Of a DNA stretch of 64,000 nucleotides, positions 16,538 through 25,635 are shown piece by piece. Position numbers and translations under genes: made by a program. Below the pieces are notes generated by a model that saw nothing but the letters and a program-made list of their open reading frames with translations, had not been told where the DNA came from and made no database searches. Each line of letters starts with the position of its first letter. Position 1 is the first letter of the stretch. The stretch is from Sphingomonas sp. Lineage in GTDB: Bacteria > Pseudomonadota > Alphaproteobacteria > Sphingomonadales > Sphingomonadaceae. Where the stretch lies: positions 62,001 through 126,000 of the forward strand of contig NZ_JAPKNM010000067.1 in NCBI RefSeq assembly GCF_026460985.1, written 5' to 3'.

Positions 16538-18985
16538 TCAGAAGCTTAGCGCCGCGCTGAAGCGGAACGAGCGGCCGAGGATCGGCCGCGCCAGGATCGG
16601 CCCCGATCCCTGCGATCCGATGATGCGCGGATTGCCTTCGGTGAGGCCGATCTCGTCGGTCAGGTTGTTGCCGGTCACCTGGAGCTTGATCCGCTCGGCG
16701 ACATCGACCGAGACGCCAGCGTCGAGCTGGTAGAAATGCGGCAGCAGCTGGTTGTTCTCCGGGTCCGAGAAACGGTCGCCGGTATATTGCAGCGTGGCGA
16801 AGATCGAAGGCCGGACGCTGCCGAGATCGAGCTCATAAGCCGGCGTCACGCGCCACGCCCAGCGCGGCTGGCGCTGCACGCGGTTGCCGGTGTTGTCGAT
16901 CGTGCCGCCGCCGGTGAAGAAATCCACGTAGCTCGCGTCGAGCCAAGTGCCCGCTGCCGACAGGCTGAAGCCGCGGAACGGCCGGATCGCGCCCTCGATC
17001 TCGACGCCCGTCGCCTTCGCGCCGCCGATCTGGCTCAGCGGCACGTTGTTGACGAGCTGGGTGGTCGCCAGCCCGTCGAACTTGTTGTGGAACAGAGTGG
17101 CGTAGAGGTTGACCAGCGGCGTCGAGACCTTGAGGCCGCCTTCATAGGTCTCGACTTCGGCAGTGACGGCAAGGCCGGTGTCGTTCGCGATGTCCGCGTC
17201 CGAGGCGTCGCGCAGATTGTCGAACTGCGGGAAGCTGTTGCCGCGGCTGTAGCGCGCAAACAGGCCGATCTGGCGCGTGACGTCGTAGTTGACGCCTGCG
17301 GTCCACGACCAGGCCGAATCCGAATAGTCGATCCGGCGCGGGCCGCCGAACACCGAGACCGCATTGTCGTAGAGCGTGCCGGCGTTGCCGTCGAGGTCGA
17401 CGGTCCCGCCCGGGGTGCGGATCGTTCCGTTCACCGTGTGCCGCTGCCAGCGCACGCCGCCGTCGACGCGCAGCTCGGGGGTGATCTGGAACTCGTCGAC
17501 CGCGTAGAAGGCATAGTCGCTGCCGTCGTAGCGGCCGTCGACGATGAAGCCCGGACCGCTGGTGAAGCCGTTCAGCGTCGCGGTCCGGCCGCCGTTCAGC
17601 GTCATGTCGAGCAGCCGCGCATTGGGCTCGCCGGTGAGCAGCAACTGGTTGCCGAGCGACCAGCTGTCGCGCGAGGTATAGTTGGCATAGTAGAAGCCGC
17701 CCGTCAGCTTGTTCGCGCCGGCGGTCCATTCGAAGCCCGTATCGGCGACGAAGGACGAAATCTTCTTGCGCACCTCCCAGACGCCGGCGCGCATCACCGG
17801 CGTGGTCGCCGCGAGCGTGCCACCCCCGTCGACATAGCCGAGGCTCGCGATCGTCGAGCCCGCGCCGCCCAGCGTCACCGCCATGTCCGAAGCCGCGATC
17901 GGCGCTTCGGCCGGCACCAGCCCCACCGTATCGGCATTGCCGCCGAGATAGCTGAGACGCTCGCGCAGCCGGAAACCGTCGGCGACTTCGTACTCGAAGT
18001 TGATGCCGGTGTTGAACACGTCGGCGCCGCGTCCGTCGGCGAGGTCGACGGTGCGGCCGACCAGATTGGTCGTGACGCGGGTTTCGCGCCCGGGGAGCGC
18101 GCCGGTGCCGGCGTTGAAGCCCGGATATTCGCTGATCTCGCTGCCGTTCTGGACGATCGGGATCGGCAGCAGCCATTGGCCGTGATCGTTCAGGTAGCGC
18201 GCATAGATCTCGACCGAGCCGCGATTGTCGAAATCATGGTGGATGTTGGCGGTGACCTGCCCGCCCTTCTCGGCGCGGAACTGCGGATCGCGGACGCCGT
18301 TGCCCTGGGCGTAATAGCCGCCGATCATGAAGCCGGTGTCTTCATTGAGCGGACCCGAGACCCAGGCATCGCCGCGGATCTCGCCGAAATCGGTATAGGA
18401 GACCTTGCCGAGCCCGTGGAAGTCGCGGCCGCCGGTGCGCGGCACGACGTTGACGGTGAGGCCGGGCTGGCCGTTCGAGAAGAGCGAACCCGTGCCGCCG
18501 CGAACCGCCTCGACCCGCTGCACCGTCTCGTCCAGGCGGATCAGCTGCGAATTCTCGAGGAACGACAAGGTGGGCGGCGGGAAGATCGGCACGCCGGCGA
18601 GTTGGAAGGTGACGAACTGCGCGTCACCGCCCGAAGGATAGCCGCGCACGAAGATGTTGGCGCCGTTCTGGCCGCCCGAGCTCTCGGCCATCACGCCGGG
18701 CACCGTGCGCAGCAGGTCGGCGGTGCTGTTGGGTGCGGCGCGCTCGATCGCCTCGCTGCTCAGCGTGGTGACCGCGAAGGCGGCATCCTGCCGCCGCGTC
18801 CCGCCGCCGGCCGTGCCGACCACGACGATTTCCTCGCCGTCGCCGTCCGGTTCGCTCGCGACGTTCGCTTCGGCCTGGGTCGCTTGCGCGTCCGTGGTCT
18901 GGGCGGCGGCGCGGTCGGCCAGCATCAGCGCGGCCGGCGCGGCGCCGAGAAGGAGCAGGTTGAGTGTGCTGCGGAGACTTTTCAT
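16538..18985 (-). CDS. TonB-dependent outer-membrane receptor
   Basis: The protein has 815 residues from the ATG at 18985, preferred over an ATG at 19012 because AGGGAGG lies just before it and the signal peptide MKSLRSTLNLLLLGAAPAAL starts there. The TonB box is near EEIVVVGT. The plug has LLRTVPGVMAESSGGQNG, IFVRGYPSGG and VEAVRGGTGSLFSNGQPG. The barrel closes with GRSFRFSAALSF. The substrate cannot be read from sequence; the closest context is trehalase, with which it converges, and a second receptor that diverges from it. Confidence 0.88.
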   Translation of the reverse strand: MKSLRSTLNLLLLGAAPAALMLADRAAAQTTDAQATQAEANVASEPDGDGEEIVVVGTAGGGTRRQDAAFAVTTLSSEAIERAAPNSTADLLRTVPGVMAESSGGQNGANIFVRGYPSGGDAQFVTFQLAGVPIFPPPTLSFLENSQLIRLDETVQRVEAVRGGTGSLFSNGQPGLTVNVVPRTGGRDFHGLGKVSYTDFGEIRGDAWVSGPLNEDTGFMIGGYYAQGNGVRDPQFRAEKGGQVTANIHHDFDNRGSVEIYARYLNDHGQWLLPIPIVQNGSEISEYPGFNAGTGALPGRETRVTTNLVGRTVDLADGRGADVFNTGINFEYEVADGFRLRERLSYLGGNADTVGLVPAEAPIAASDMAVTLGGAGSTIASLGYVDGGGTLAATTPVMRAGVWEVRKKISSFVADTGFEWTAGANKLTGGFYYANYTSRDSWSLGNQLLLTGEPNARLLDMTLNGGRTATLNGFTSGPGFIVDGRYDGSDYAFYAVDEFQITPELRVDGGVRWQRHTVNGTIRTPGGTVDLDGNAGTLYDNAVSVFGGPRRIDYSDSAWSWTAGVNYDVTRQIGLFARYSRGNSFPQFDNLRDASDADIANDTGLAVTAEVETYEGGLKVSTPLVNLYATLFHNKFDGLATTQLVNNVPLSQIGGAKATGVEIEGAIRPFRGFSLSAAGTWLDASYVDFFTGGGTIDNTGNRVQRQPRWAWRVTPAYELDLGSVRPSIFATLQYTGDRFSDPENNQLLPHFYQLDAGVSVDVAERIKLQVTGNNLTDEIGLTEGNPRIIGSQGSGPILARPILGRSFRFSAALSF

Positions 18986-19170
18986 AAGATCCTCCCTTAT
19001 GGCCCCGGGCATTGCCTGCGCGGGATTGGGTTCCCCGGCCGCAGATTACCATTCGCCGGAGTCGGGATTCAATCGACGCCACAAGGACTTGCCCGGATAT
19101 CAGGCACGTTCCGTCGTTCCCTGCGGTCGTCCCGTCTCCCACCCATCGATGATGCCCCGGGGACCAGCAT

Positions 19171-19260
19171 TCAGAACCGGAAATCCACGCCCGCGTAGAG
19201 CATGCGTCCGTAGCGTGTCCGCAATACGTCATGCAGCTGTCTCCGAAACGCCATCGGCGC
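19171..19260 (-). pseudogene. Possible C-terminal remnant of another TonB-dependent receptor
   Basis: The 355-bp gap 18986-19340 holds no intact gene, but on the minus strand about 30 codons end in TRYGRMLYAGVDFRF and a TGA at 19173-19171. This is the typical closing beta-strand of a TonB-receptor barrel with a C-terminal Phe. No matching upstream domain is present, so it would be the stump of a deleted receptor. The stretch is short, so coincidence is possible. Confidence 0.4.
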
Positions 19261-19340
19261 TTCTCCATGCTGCAACGCACAATGCCTAGCCGCGACGAGA
19301 GCGGACGCGGGGTCCGCGATCATCTCGGGGAAAATAGCCC

Positions 19341-21635
19341 ATGCGTAAGGTTGCAGCCTGCCTCTTGGCCGGCACTTCGCTTCTCATTTCCGGTGCCGCC
19401 TTCGCGCAGAGCGAGCAGGCCGCGCCTGCCGCCGACGACATGGTGGGCCAGAGCGAGATCGTCGTGATCGGCAAGGGCGAGACCCGTCAGGTCCAGCAGC
19501 TCGATGCCTCGGACATCGCCGAGCTCGCCGCTGGCACCAGCCCGCTCAAGGCGATCGAGAAGCTGCCGAGCGTCAACTTCCAGTCGGCCGATCCGTTCGG
19601 TGCCTATGAATGGGCCGAGCGCGTCTCGATCCGCGGCTTCAACCAGAACCAACTCGGCTTCACGCTCGACGGCATCCCGCTCGGCGACGCGAGCTACGGC
19701 AACGTCAACGGCCTCCACATCAGCCGCGCGATCACCAGCGAGAATATCGGCGAGGTCCGCGTGTCGCAGGGCTCCGGCTCGATCGGCACCCAGGCGACCA
19801 ACAATCTCGGCGGCACGCTCGAATTCTTCTCGCGCGATCCTTCGGACAGCTTCGGCCTTCAGGCCCAGGGTACCTATGGCACCGAGAACACCGTCCGCCT
19901 GTTCGGCCGGCTCGAGACCGGGGACCTCGGCAACGGCGTCGCCGGCTATGTCTCCTATGTCTATTCGGACATGGACAAGTGGAAGGGCTGGGGCTCGCAG
20001 CGCACCAACCAGGCCAATGCCAAGATCGTCGCACCGGTGGGCGGCGACGTGCGCCTCGTCGGCACGCTGAGCTATTCGGATCGCCGCGAGAACGACTATC
20101 AGGACCTGTCGCTCGGGATGCTGAACCGTCTCGGCTATGACTGGGACAATATCTCGAACGACTATGCGCTGGCAGTCCGCGTCGCCGACATCGCCAACAA
20201 CCGCGGCGAGACCGGCGCGCCAGTGAGCAACGCCGCGGCGGGCACGGTCTATCCGGCGCCCTTCGCGACCGTCGACGACGCCTATTTCGACGCCGCCGGC
20301 CTGCGCCGCGACTGGCTCGCCTCGTTCGGGATCGAAGGCGGCGGCGAGGGCGGGCTGCGCTACAACCTCAAGGGCTATTACCACAACAACCACGGCCAGG
20401 GCCTGTGGTACACGCCCTACGTGCCGAGCCCGGGCGGCGCCTCGCCGATCTCGATCCGCACCACCGAGTACGACATGGACCGCAAGGGCGCGTTCGGCGA
20501 CGTGGGCGCGACCTTCGGCTTCAACCAGGTCAGCGTCGGCCTCTGGTACGAGCGCAACGACTTCCAGCAGGCACGCCGCTTCTATGCGCTCAGCAGCCGC
20601 ACCGAGCCGGGCCGCGACAGCCTCGACTTCCAGTCGAACCCCTTCGCGACCCAGTGGGACTTCGATTACAAGACGGACACCTTCCAATATTATGTCCAGG
20701 ACAAGCTGACCTTCGGCGACCTGACGGTGAACCTGGGCTGGAAGGGCTTCGAGGTCCGCAACCAGGCGAATCCGGTCGTCGCGGCCAGCCTTGCCTCGGG
20801 CAAGATCAAGGTCACCGACTGGTTCCAGCCGCATGCGGGCTTCGCCTACGTACTCGCGCCCGGCGCCGAGCTGTTCGGCGGCTTCACCCAGGTGACGCGC
20901 GCCTTCACCGCCTCGGCCACCACCGGGCCGTTCGCGACCACCCAGGCGGGCTTCAACGCGCTGCTCGGCGGCTCGACCAAGCTCGAGCCCGAGCAGTCGG
21001 ACACCTATGAGCTCGGCGGCCGCTTCCGCTCGGGGCCGTTCACCGGCTCGCTCGCAGGCTATTATGTCAACTTCCGCAACCGCCTGCTCGGCGTGACGAC
21101 GGGCGCGGGCATCGTCGGCAATCCGGTGACGCTGCAGAATGTCGGCGACGTCCGCTCGGTCGGCTTCGAGGCGACCGGCGACCTCCGGCTCGGCAGCGGC
21201 TTCGGCGCCTTCGTGTCGTACAGCTACAATGACTCGACCTATCGCGACAACGTCACCAACGCGGCCGGCGTCCTGCTCGCCGCGACCAAGGGCAAGACCG
21301 TGGTCGACGCGCCCAAGCATCTGCTCAAGGGCGAGCTGACCTATGACTATGCCGGGTTCAACGCCCGGATCGGCGCCAACTATATGAGCAAGCGCTACTT
21401 CACCTACACCAACGACCAGTCGGTGGACGGCCGCGTCGTCGTCGACGCGACGATCGGCTACAAGTTCGACCTCGGCGGCCACGCCCTCGAGATCCAGGGC
21501 AATGCCACCAACCTGTTCGACAAGAAGTACGTCGCGACGATCGGCACGAACGGCTTCGGCAATTCGGGCGACAACCAGACGCTGATGGTCGGCGCTCCGC
21601 AGCAGTTCTTCGTGACGCTGAAGGCAGGGTTCTAA
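19341..21635 (+). CDS. TonB-dependent outer-membrane receptor
   Basis: The protein has 764 residues with a signal peptide ending at AAFAQSE. A TonB box lies near SEIVVIGKGE. The plug contains LKAIEKLPSVNFQSADPFG, VSIRGFNQNQLGFTLDGIPLG and EVRVSQGSGSIGTQATNNLGG. The barrel ends with QQFFVTLKAGF. It is divergent from the 16538-18985 receptor and is followed by a perfect 10-bp hairpin. The spacing of conserved barrel strands is complete, so the gene is intact. The substrate is unknown; a sugar is suggested only by the nearby trehalase. Confidence 0.88.
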   Translation: MRKVAACLLAGTSLLISGAAFAQSEQAAPAADDMVGQSEIVVIGKGETRQVQQLDASDIAELAAGTSPLKAIEKLPSVNFQSADPFGAYEWAERVSIRGFNQNQLGFTLDGIPLGDASYGNVNGLHISRAITSENIGEVRVSQGSGSIGTQATNNLGGTLEFFSRDPSDSFGLQAQGTYGTENTVRLFGRLETGDLGNGVAGYVSYVYSDMDKWKGWGSQRTNQANAKIVAPVGGDVRLVGTLSYSDRRENDYQDLSLGMLNRLGYDWDNISNDYALAVRVADIANNRGETGAPVSNAAAGTVYPAPFATVDDAYFDAAGLRRDWLASFGIEGGGEGGLRYNLKGYYHNNHGQGLWYTPYVPSPGGASPISIRTTEYDMDRKGAFGDVGATFGFNQVSVGLWYERNDFQQARRFYALSSRTEPGRDSLDFQSNPFATQWDFDYKTDTFQYYVQDKLTFGDLTVNLGWKGFEVRNQANPVVAASLASGKIKVTDWFQPHAGFAYVLAPGAELFGGFTQVTRAFTASATTGPFATTQAGFNALLGGSTKLEPEQSDTYELGGRFRSGPFTGSLAGYYVNFRNRLLGVTTGAGIVGNPVTLQNVGDVRSVGFEATGDLRLGSGFGAFVSYSYNDSTYRDNVTNAAGVLLAATKGKTVVDAPKHLLKGELTYDYAGFNARIGANYMSKRYFTYTNDQSVDGRVVVDATIGYKFDLGGHALEIQGNATNLFDKKYVATIGTNGFGNSGDNQTLMVGAPQQFFVTLKAGF

Positions 21636-21646
21636 CCGCGAACGAA

Positions 21647-21674
21647 ATCCTCCCCCGGTTCGCTGGGGGAGGAT
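21647..21674 (+). terminator. Hairpin terminator after TonB receptor
   Basis: ATCCTCCCCC (21647-21656) and GGGGGAGGAT (21665-21674) form a perfect 10-bp stem with an eight-base loop, 12 bp after the stop codon. No T run follows. The stem resembles one arm of the 141-bp repeat family and may be a relic of it. The rest of the gap to 21855 shows nothing recognisable. Confidence 0.5.
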
Positions 21675-21855
21675 CCGTCCGTCACTCCTCCACTTTCCTC
21701 AGGCATCGCCAGCCCCAGTGACCACCGACGCCCGGCGACGCGTGCAGCCCTATGGCCGGGGCAAGCCCAGTAAGCAGGACCTGTCGCACGGGTCATGCAC
21801 AGGCCGGTAAACGGAATGCCCCCTGGTCATTGACCGGGCACTGGGATCCGCGCTC

Positions 21856-22311
21856 TTATTTCGGACCGATCCGAGTCAGGAAATCCTCGAAGCTGTCGCC
21901 GAGCAGCGTGATCTCGCGCCCCTCCGCCGCCTCGAAGTCGTAGCTGACCACCTTGGGGTCTGCGCTCCCCCGATAGTCGAGGCAGACAAGGCCCGAATAG
22001 TTGGTGGTCGCGATCGGCACGAGTTTCGGATCCAGCTCCCCTTCATTCTGCTCCCAGATGTCGGCAGCCGAATAGCGAGGCTGGGCCTCGTCATAGTGGA
22101 AGACGGTGCTGAGCCCGGTCGGTTCTCCCCGTTCCTTGTCGCGGATATAGTTCTGGCCCGAAGCGAAACGCTTGCCGCCGTTCGCTACCGCGAACTCGGC
22201 ATAGCCGGGCGGCGGCGCGACGCCGCGCTCCGCCAGCTTGCGCTCGACCACGGTGGGCGGCACCTGCGCCGGGGCGGGTCCGCTGGTCGCATCCCAGGGC
22301 ATCATATCCAT
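21856..22311 (-). CDS. SUKH (SMI1/KNR4) family immunity protein
   Basis: The protein has 151 residues. The ATG at 22311 overlaps the toxin stop in a TGATG junction, so it is translationally coupled to the toxin; an ATG six bases on is an alternative. SUKH features are the early PPPGYAEFAVANGGKRF (family form: a Pro-x-x-Tyr helix followed by an NGG turn), the central AADIWEQNEGELDPKLVPIATTN in two parts, then GLVCLDYRG and SYDFEAAEGREITLLGDSFEDFL. SUKH proteins neutralise nuclease toxins of polymorphic toxin systems by direct binding. The pairing with an HNH-type toxin is the classical arrangement. Confidence 0.82.
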   Translation of the reverse strand: MDMMPWDATSGPAPAQVPPTVVERKLAERGVAPPPGYAEFAVANGGKRFASGQNYIRDKERGEPTGLSTVFHYDEAQPRYSAADIWEQNEGELDPKLVPIATTNYSGLVCLDYRGSADPKVVSYDFEAAEGREITLLGDSFEDFLTRIGPK

Positions 22312-23861
22312 CACTCCACCGTAAAGCGCGCGGCATCGCCCCACAAGCTCCAGCCGCCGGTGTGGCCGCCGGAGAAGGTCTCATGCTCGCTGGTGCGGAC
22401 GAGCTGCATGCGGCCGACATCCTGGTGATGGTGCCAGGTATAATTGTCGGGCGTGTTGCCCGCGCGGATATTGGCGATGTCGGCATTGCTGAAGCCGGCG
22501 CCGCGCAACTGGTCGTCGGTCCTTTCGGCCAGCATGCGGTTGGCGGCGGTGAAATGCGTCTCGCGGCTGCCGACCACGATCTTGTCGGGCGGGAGATACA
22601 GATCCGCGCGGGTCGAGTCGAAGAGGGGGAAGCCGTTGGCGTCGTACCGCACCGATTCGCCGTTCCTCGTATAGGTTACCGTGCCGTCCGGATTGTCGAC
22701 GCGGGTCGTACCGTTGGCACCCGGCTGCCGCAAGGTCACCTGGTCGCCGTTGGCGTTGGTCGCGAGCGGGCGGCCGTCGGCGCGGCGCGCGACTTCGGGC
22801 GCGGCGCCGATCGTGACCTCGCGGCCGTTGATCGTCACCTTGCGGCCGACATTGGCGGTGTCGACGATCGCGCCGGCCGCATTGTCGGCCGCGCGCGCGC
22901 CGCCCGCGAAGAACTCGTCGAGCTGGGTCTTCATGCGCTCGATCGACTCGCGCGCGGAGGCCGGCAGCGCGTCCAACGCCCCCTGCGGGATCTGGTTCAC
23001 CGCATCGGACACCGCGCGCAGGCCGGGCTCCAGCGCACCGCGCAGGGCAGGATTATGGGCGACGGCGGAGACGGCGTCGGAGACCGTCTGGGCCCATTTC
23101 CCGATCTTGCCGAGCTTGGCGAGATCGCCCGCCAGCGGCAGCACGCCGGCGGCGGAGATCAGGCCGTTCACCGCGTGGCCGCCGGCCCCACCGAAATCGC
23201 CGGAGAAGAGCGACCCGATCGCACGACCGGCCGAGATCACCGCATTGCCGCCGTCCGCGATCCCCGTGGGATCCACGATCCCCCCGATGTCGAGCGCCAT
23301 CTGGGTCAGGTCGAGCCCGAGCTGAACGGGATCGGGACCCTGCGGCGCTGCCGTCGGCTGCGATGCCGCGGCCTGGCTCTCGACCTGATCGAGCGTCTGG
23401 CCGCTGGCGATCATGCGCTGCAGGCCCGTCTCTATCGCGGCGACGTCGTCGCTGGCGACATTTCCGTCGCCGAATACCCTGTCGAGCCGATCGTAGAGCT
23501 GGCGTGCGGGCGTGCCCTCGGCGGCGGCGCGCAGTTCGGACACGCGCTGGCCGTTGCTGTTGAAGCTGACCGCGCCGCCATCGGGCGCATCCACCGAATA
23601 GCTGGCACTGGCCAGTTCGCCGCGCTGGACCGGGGTGAGCTGCCGTTCGACCGCGGCGGTGATGGCGTCGGCCTGCGCCGGGTCCTGAAAGCGGGCGCGA
23701 TCGAGATCCCGTTTCAGGCCGGCCATGTCGAGGCCCTGTTGCGTGTCGCGATTGGCCTCCAGCACCTGATGCGCCGCCGTCTCCGGCGTCGGCGAGGACG
23801 CGTTGGTCGTGGCGCTGTCACGCGTGGCGACGGAACTGGTCTGATCGAGCACGATCTTCAC
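22311..23861 (-). CDS. Polymorphic toxin with C-terminal WHH-type HNH/Endo VII nuclease
   Basis: The protein has 516 residues and no classical signal peptide. Residues 1-160 are Ala/Gln/Asp-rich and helical, with LTPVQRGELASA, and look like an uncharacterised N-terminal delivery domain. Residues about 185-290 are a Gly/Ala-rich pre-toxin segment (DIGGIVDPTGIADGGN, SGDFGGAGGHAVNGL) of the kind that precedes toxin tips. After repeats rich in ITING-type turns comes the nuclease, with YTWHHHQDVGRMQLV (Trp at about 476) and HTGGWSLWG, the conserved WHH signature. It should cleave DNA or RNA in a rival cell. No VgrG, Rhs, T6SS or two-partner secretion gene is in view. Confidence 0.82.
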   Translation of the reverse strand: MKIVLDQTSSVATRDSATTNASSPTPETAAHQVLEANRDTQQGLDMAGLKRDLDRARFQDPAQADAITAAVERQLTPVQRGELASASYSVDAPDGGAVSFNSNGQRVSELRAAAEGTPARQLYDRLDRVFGDGNVASDDVAAIETGLQRMIASGQTLDQVESQAAASQPTAAPQGPDPVQLGLDLTQMALDIGGIVDPTGIADGGNAVISAGRAIGSLFSGDFGGAGGHAVNGLISAAGVLPLAGDLAKLGKIGKWAQTVSDAVSAVAHNPALRGALEPGLRAVSDAVNQIPQGALDALPASARESIERMKTQLDEFFAGGARAADNAAGAIVDTANVGRKVTINGREVTIGAAPEVARRADGRPLATNANGDQVTLRQPGANGTTRVDNPDGTVTYTRNGESVRYDANGFPLFDSTRADLYLPPDKIVVGSRETHFTAANRMLAERTDDQLRGAGFSNADIANIRAGNTPDNYTWHHHQDVGRMQLVRTSEHETFSGGHTGGWSLWGDAARFTVE

Positions 23862-23936
23862 CCTTCAACCGGATTCGTACTCCCGAGAATAAGCCCCAGG
23901 TGCGATGCCCGGGCTAATCGATCCGCCTATTCCGGC

Positions 23937-23951
23937 TAGTCGAAACGACTA
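23937..23951. promoter_or_regulatory. Small inverted repeat upstream of the toxin
   Basis: TAGTCG and CGACTA face each other across AAA, about 80 bp before the toxin start and 70 bp before the CYTH-CHAD stop. It could be an operator for the toxin pair or a weak hairpin at the end of the CYTH-CHAD gene, which is transcribed toward it. Evidence is symmetry only. Confidence 0.25.
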
Positions 23952-24021
23952 AAGGGCGGCCCCGGGAAGCGGCGATGTCCGCAATCGTGCCGTTGCCGGA
24001 CCGTCGGCCCGGCCATTGCCC

Positions 24022-25452
24022 TCATCGCCAGTATCGCTTCGTATCGAGCAGCGCCTCGCGCGCGCGGTCCGCCTTCTCGACGAGACTTTTCTTCCGCCCT
24101 CGCGCCAGCAACCGCGCGGCCTCCGGATCGTCTGCGACGCCCAGCTTCTTCAGTATGTCCGGCGCGGTCGCGAGGTCGTTGAGCAGGCCGAGCTGGCCCT
24201 GAAGCATTTCCAGCGCCGCGACGAAACGCTTGTAGCGCCGCCTCTCGCGCTTCCGCGCAAACAGGCTCGCGAAGAACTCGCCCGCATAGCGCAGCTTCTT
24301 GGCGTGCTTGCGGACCTCGTGCCGCACGCGATCGTCGGCATGGGCAAGATCGCGCGCCTCCTTCTTCACCTTGCGGCGAAAGCGGCCGAGTGCCGTGCGG
24401 GCAAACGCGCGCGCCGGCTGGTCGCCGTCAACCTCGCCACTAGCAGTCAGCTCCACGAGGCCGAGCATCAGGCGCCGCGCACGCGGCGACGAAAGCGCAT
24501 CGCCGACGCGGTCATAAGCGACCTCCCGCGCAGCTGCGAGACGGTCATGCAACGGGCCGGGCCGGGTGCGTTCCAGCAACACGTCCAGGTTGCGCGCGTC
24601 GCCGAGCTCGGAGGCGAGCCAGCGCAGTCCCGCGCGCAGGTCCGCGCCGCCGTCGTCGATCATCGGCTTGAAGATCGAGAAGGCCGATCGCAGGCGGCGC
24701 AGCGCCACGCGCGCCTGATGCAATGCCTCCGGATCGCGACCTGCCGCGAGCAGCGCCTCGTTGAGCCGGAACTGCCGCACGCAGGACTGCACGATGCGTC
24801 GAAACGCCTGCGCCGCCGTCATGTCGCGGGCGAGCGCGACCGGCTCGGCCTTGGCCCTCGTCGCGGCGGGCGCCAGCAACAGATAGCCCCGTTCCGCCTT
24901 GCTCCGTACGCCCAGCCGCACCGGCGCGGCCGCGTCGATCCTGCGGGCGAGCGCGAACAGCCCGGCGGGATCGCCCCCTTTCAGTTCCAGTTCGATCTCG
25001 CAGATCGGGGCGCGGCGGTCGCCGGCAACGACTTCGCCCCGGTCGAGGACGAGTTCGATCACCGTGTCGCCATCGCCGACGATCCAGGTGCGCCGTTCGA
25101 CCCTCACTTCGAATATGGGGACGATGGCATCGGCGGCGTCGCCGAGCAGGCCCCGGACCGGCGCGGTGTCGTCGAGGACCGGCGTGCCGTTCTCGACCGG
25201 GCGTTCCCATTCGGATCGCGCGAAGAGGCCGGCGGCGCCGGCATCGTCCGCCTTGATCGTCTGCACGCTTTTCCCGTCCGACCGGCGGATGCGAAGCGAG
25301 AGGCCGCCCTTCGCCAGGTCGCGATCGGGCGTATCGAAATAGATCGCCTCCTGTCGCGCCGTCTCCGGATCGCCGGACAGCAGCCCCGAAGCCTCGATCT
25401 CGTCGGCGGCTTCCGGCGTCAGCTCGAGCTTCAGTTCGACCTCGTCCGCCAT
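24022..25452 (-). CDS. CYTH and CHAD domain protein
   Basis: The protein has 476 residues. The CYTH (triphosphate tunnel) domain fills residues about 1-200 and opens with the ExExK signature in EVELKLEL; charged strands such as LSLRIRRSDG and ELELKGG line the tunnel. The CHAD domain follows (about 215-470) with ALHQARVALRRLRSAF, HEVRKHAKKLRYAGEFF and many His/Arg/Lys helices that bind polyphosphate. Similar fusions hydrolyse inorganic triphosphate or associate with polyphosphate granules. The gene stands alone and shares no operon with its neighbours, although the toxin lies downstream on the same strand. Confidence 0.9.
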   Translation of the reverse strand: MADEVELKLELTPEAADEIEASGLLSGDPETARQEAIYFDTPDRDLAKGGLSLRIRRSDGKSVQTIKADDAGAAGLFARSEWERPVENGTPVLDDTAPVRGLLGDAADAIVPIFEVRVERRTWIVGDGDTVIELVLDRGEVVAGDRRAPICEIELELKGGDPAGLFALARRIDAAAPVRLGVRSKAERGYLLLAPAATRAKAEPVALARDMTAAQAFRRIVQSCVRQFRLNEALLAAGRDPEALHQARVALRRLRSAFSIFKPMIDDGGADLRAGLRWLASELGDARNLDVLLERTRPGPLHDRLAAAREVAYDRVGDALSSPRARRLMLGLVELTASGEVDGDQPARAFARTALGRFRRKVKKEARDLAHADDRVRHEVRKHAKKLRYAGEFFASLFARKRERRRYKRFVAALEMLQGQLGLLNDLATAPDILKKLGVADDPEAARLLARGRKKSLVEKADRAREALLDTKRYWR

Positions 25453-25635
25453 CGATGCAGCTTTACCGCGCGTCGACCGCCAAGTCTCGTTCGATTGGCG
25501 TCATGGACGGCTCGGGACGGCGGACCAGCAGCAGAACGCCGAGCCCCGTGGCGACCGGCGTGGTGGAACCAGGCGAGCTGACCCGCCATGGTCCCGAGCG
25601 CCTCTCACATCGCTCTCCGGGACGTCCGCAGCATC

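Noticed and set aside
23862..24021. Additional gene between the toxin and the CYTH-CHAD gene
   Set aside because: Only a short inverted repeat and no coding frame with a ribosome site were found.
25453..25635. Gene or structure between the CYTH-CHAD gene and the hydrolase
   Set aside because: The 183-bp gap shows no hairpin, promoter or frame that can be supported.
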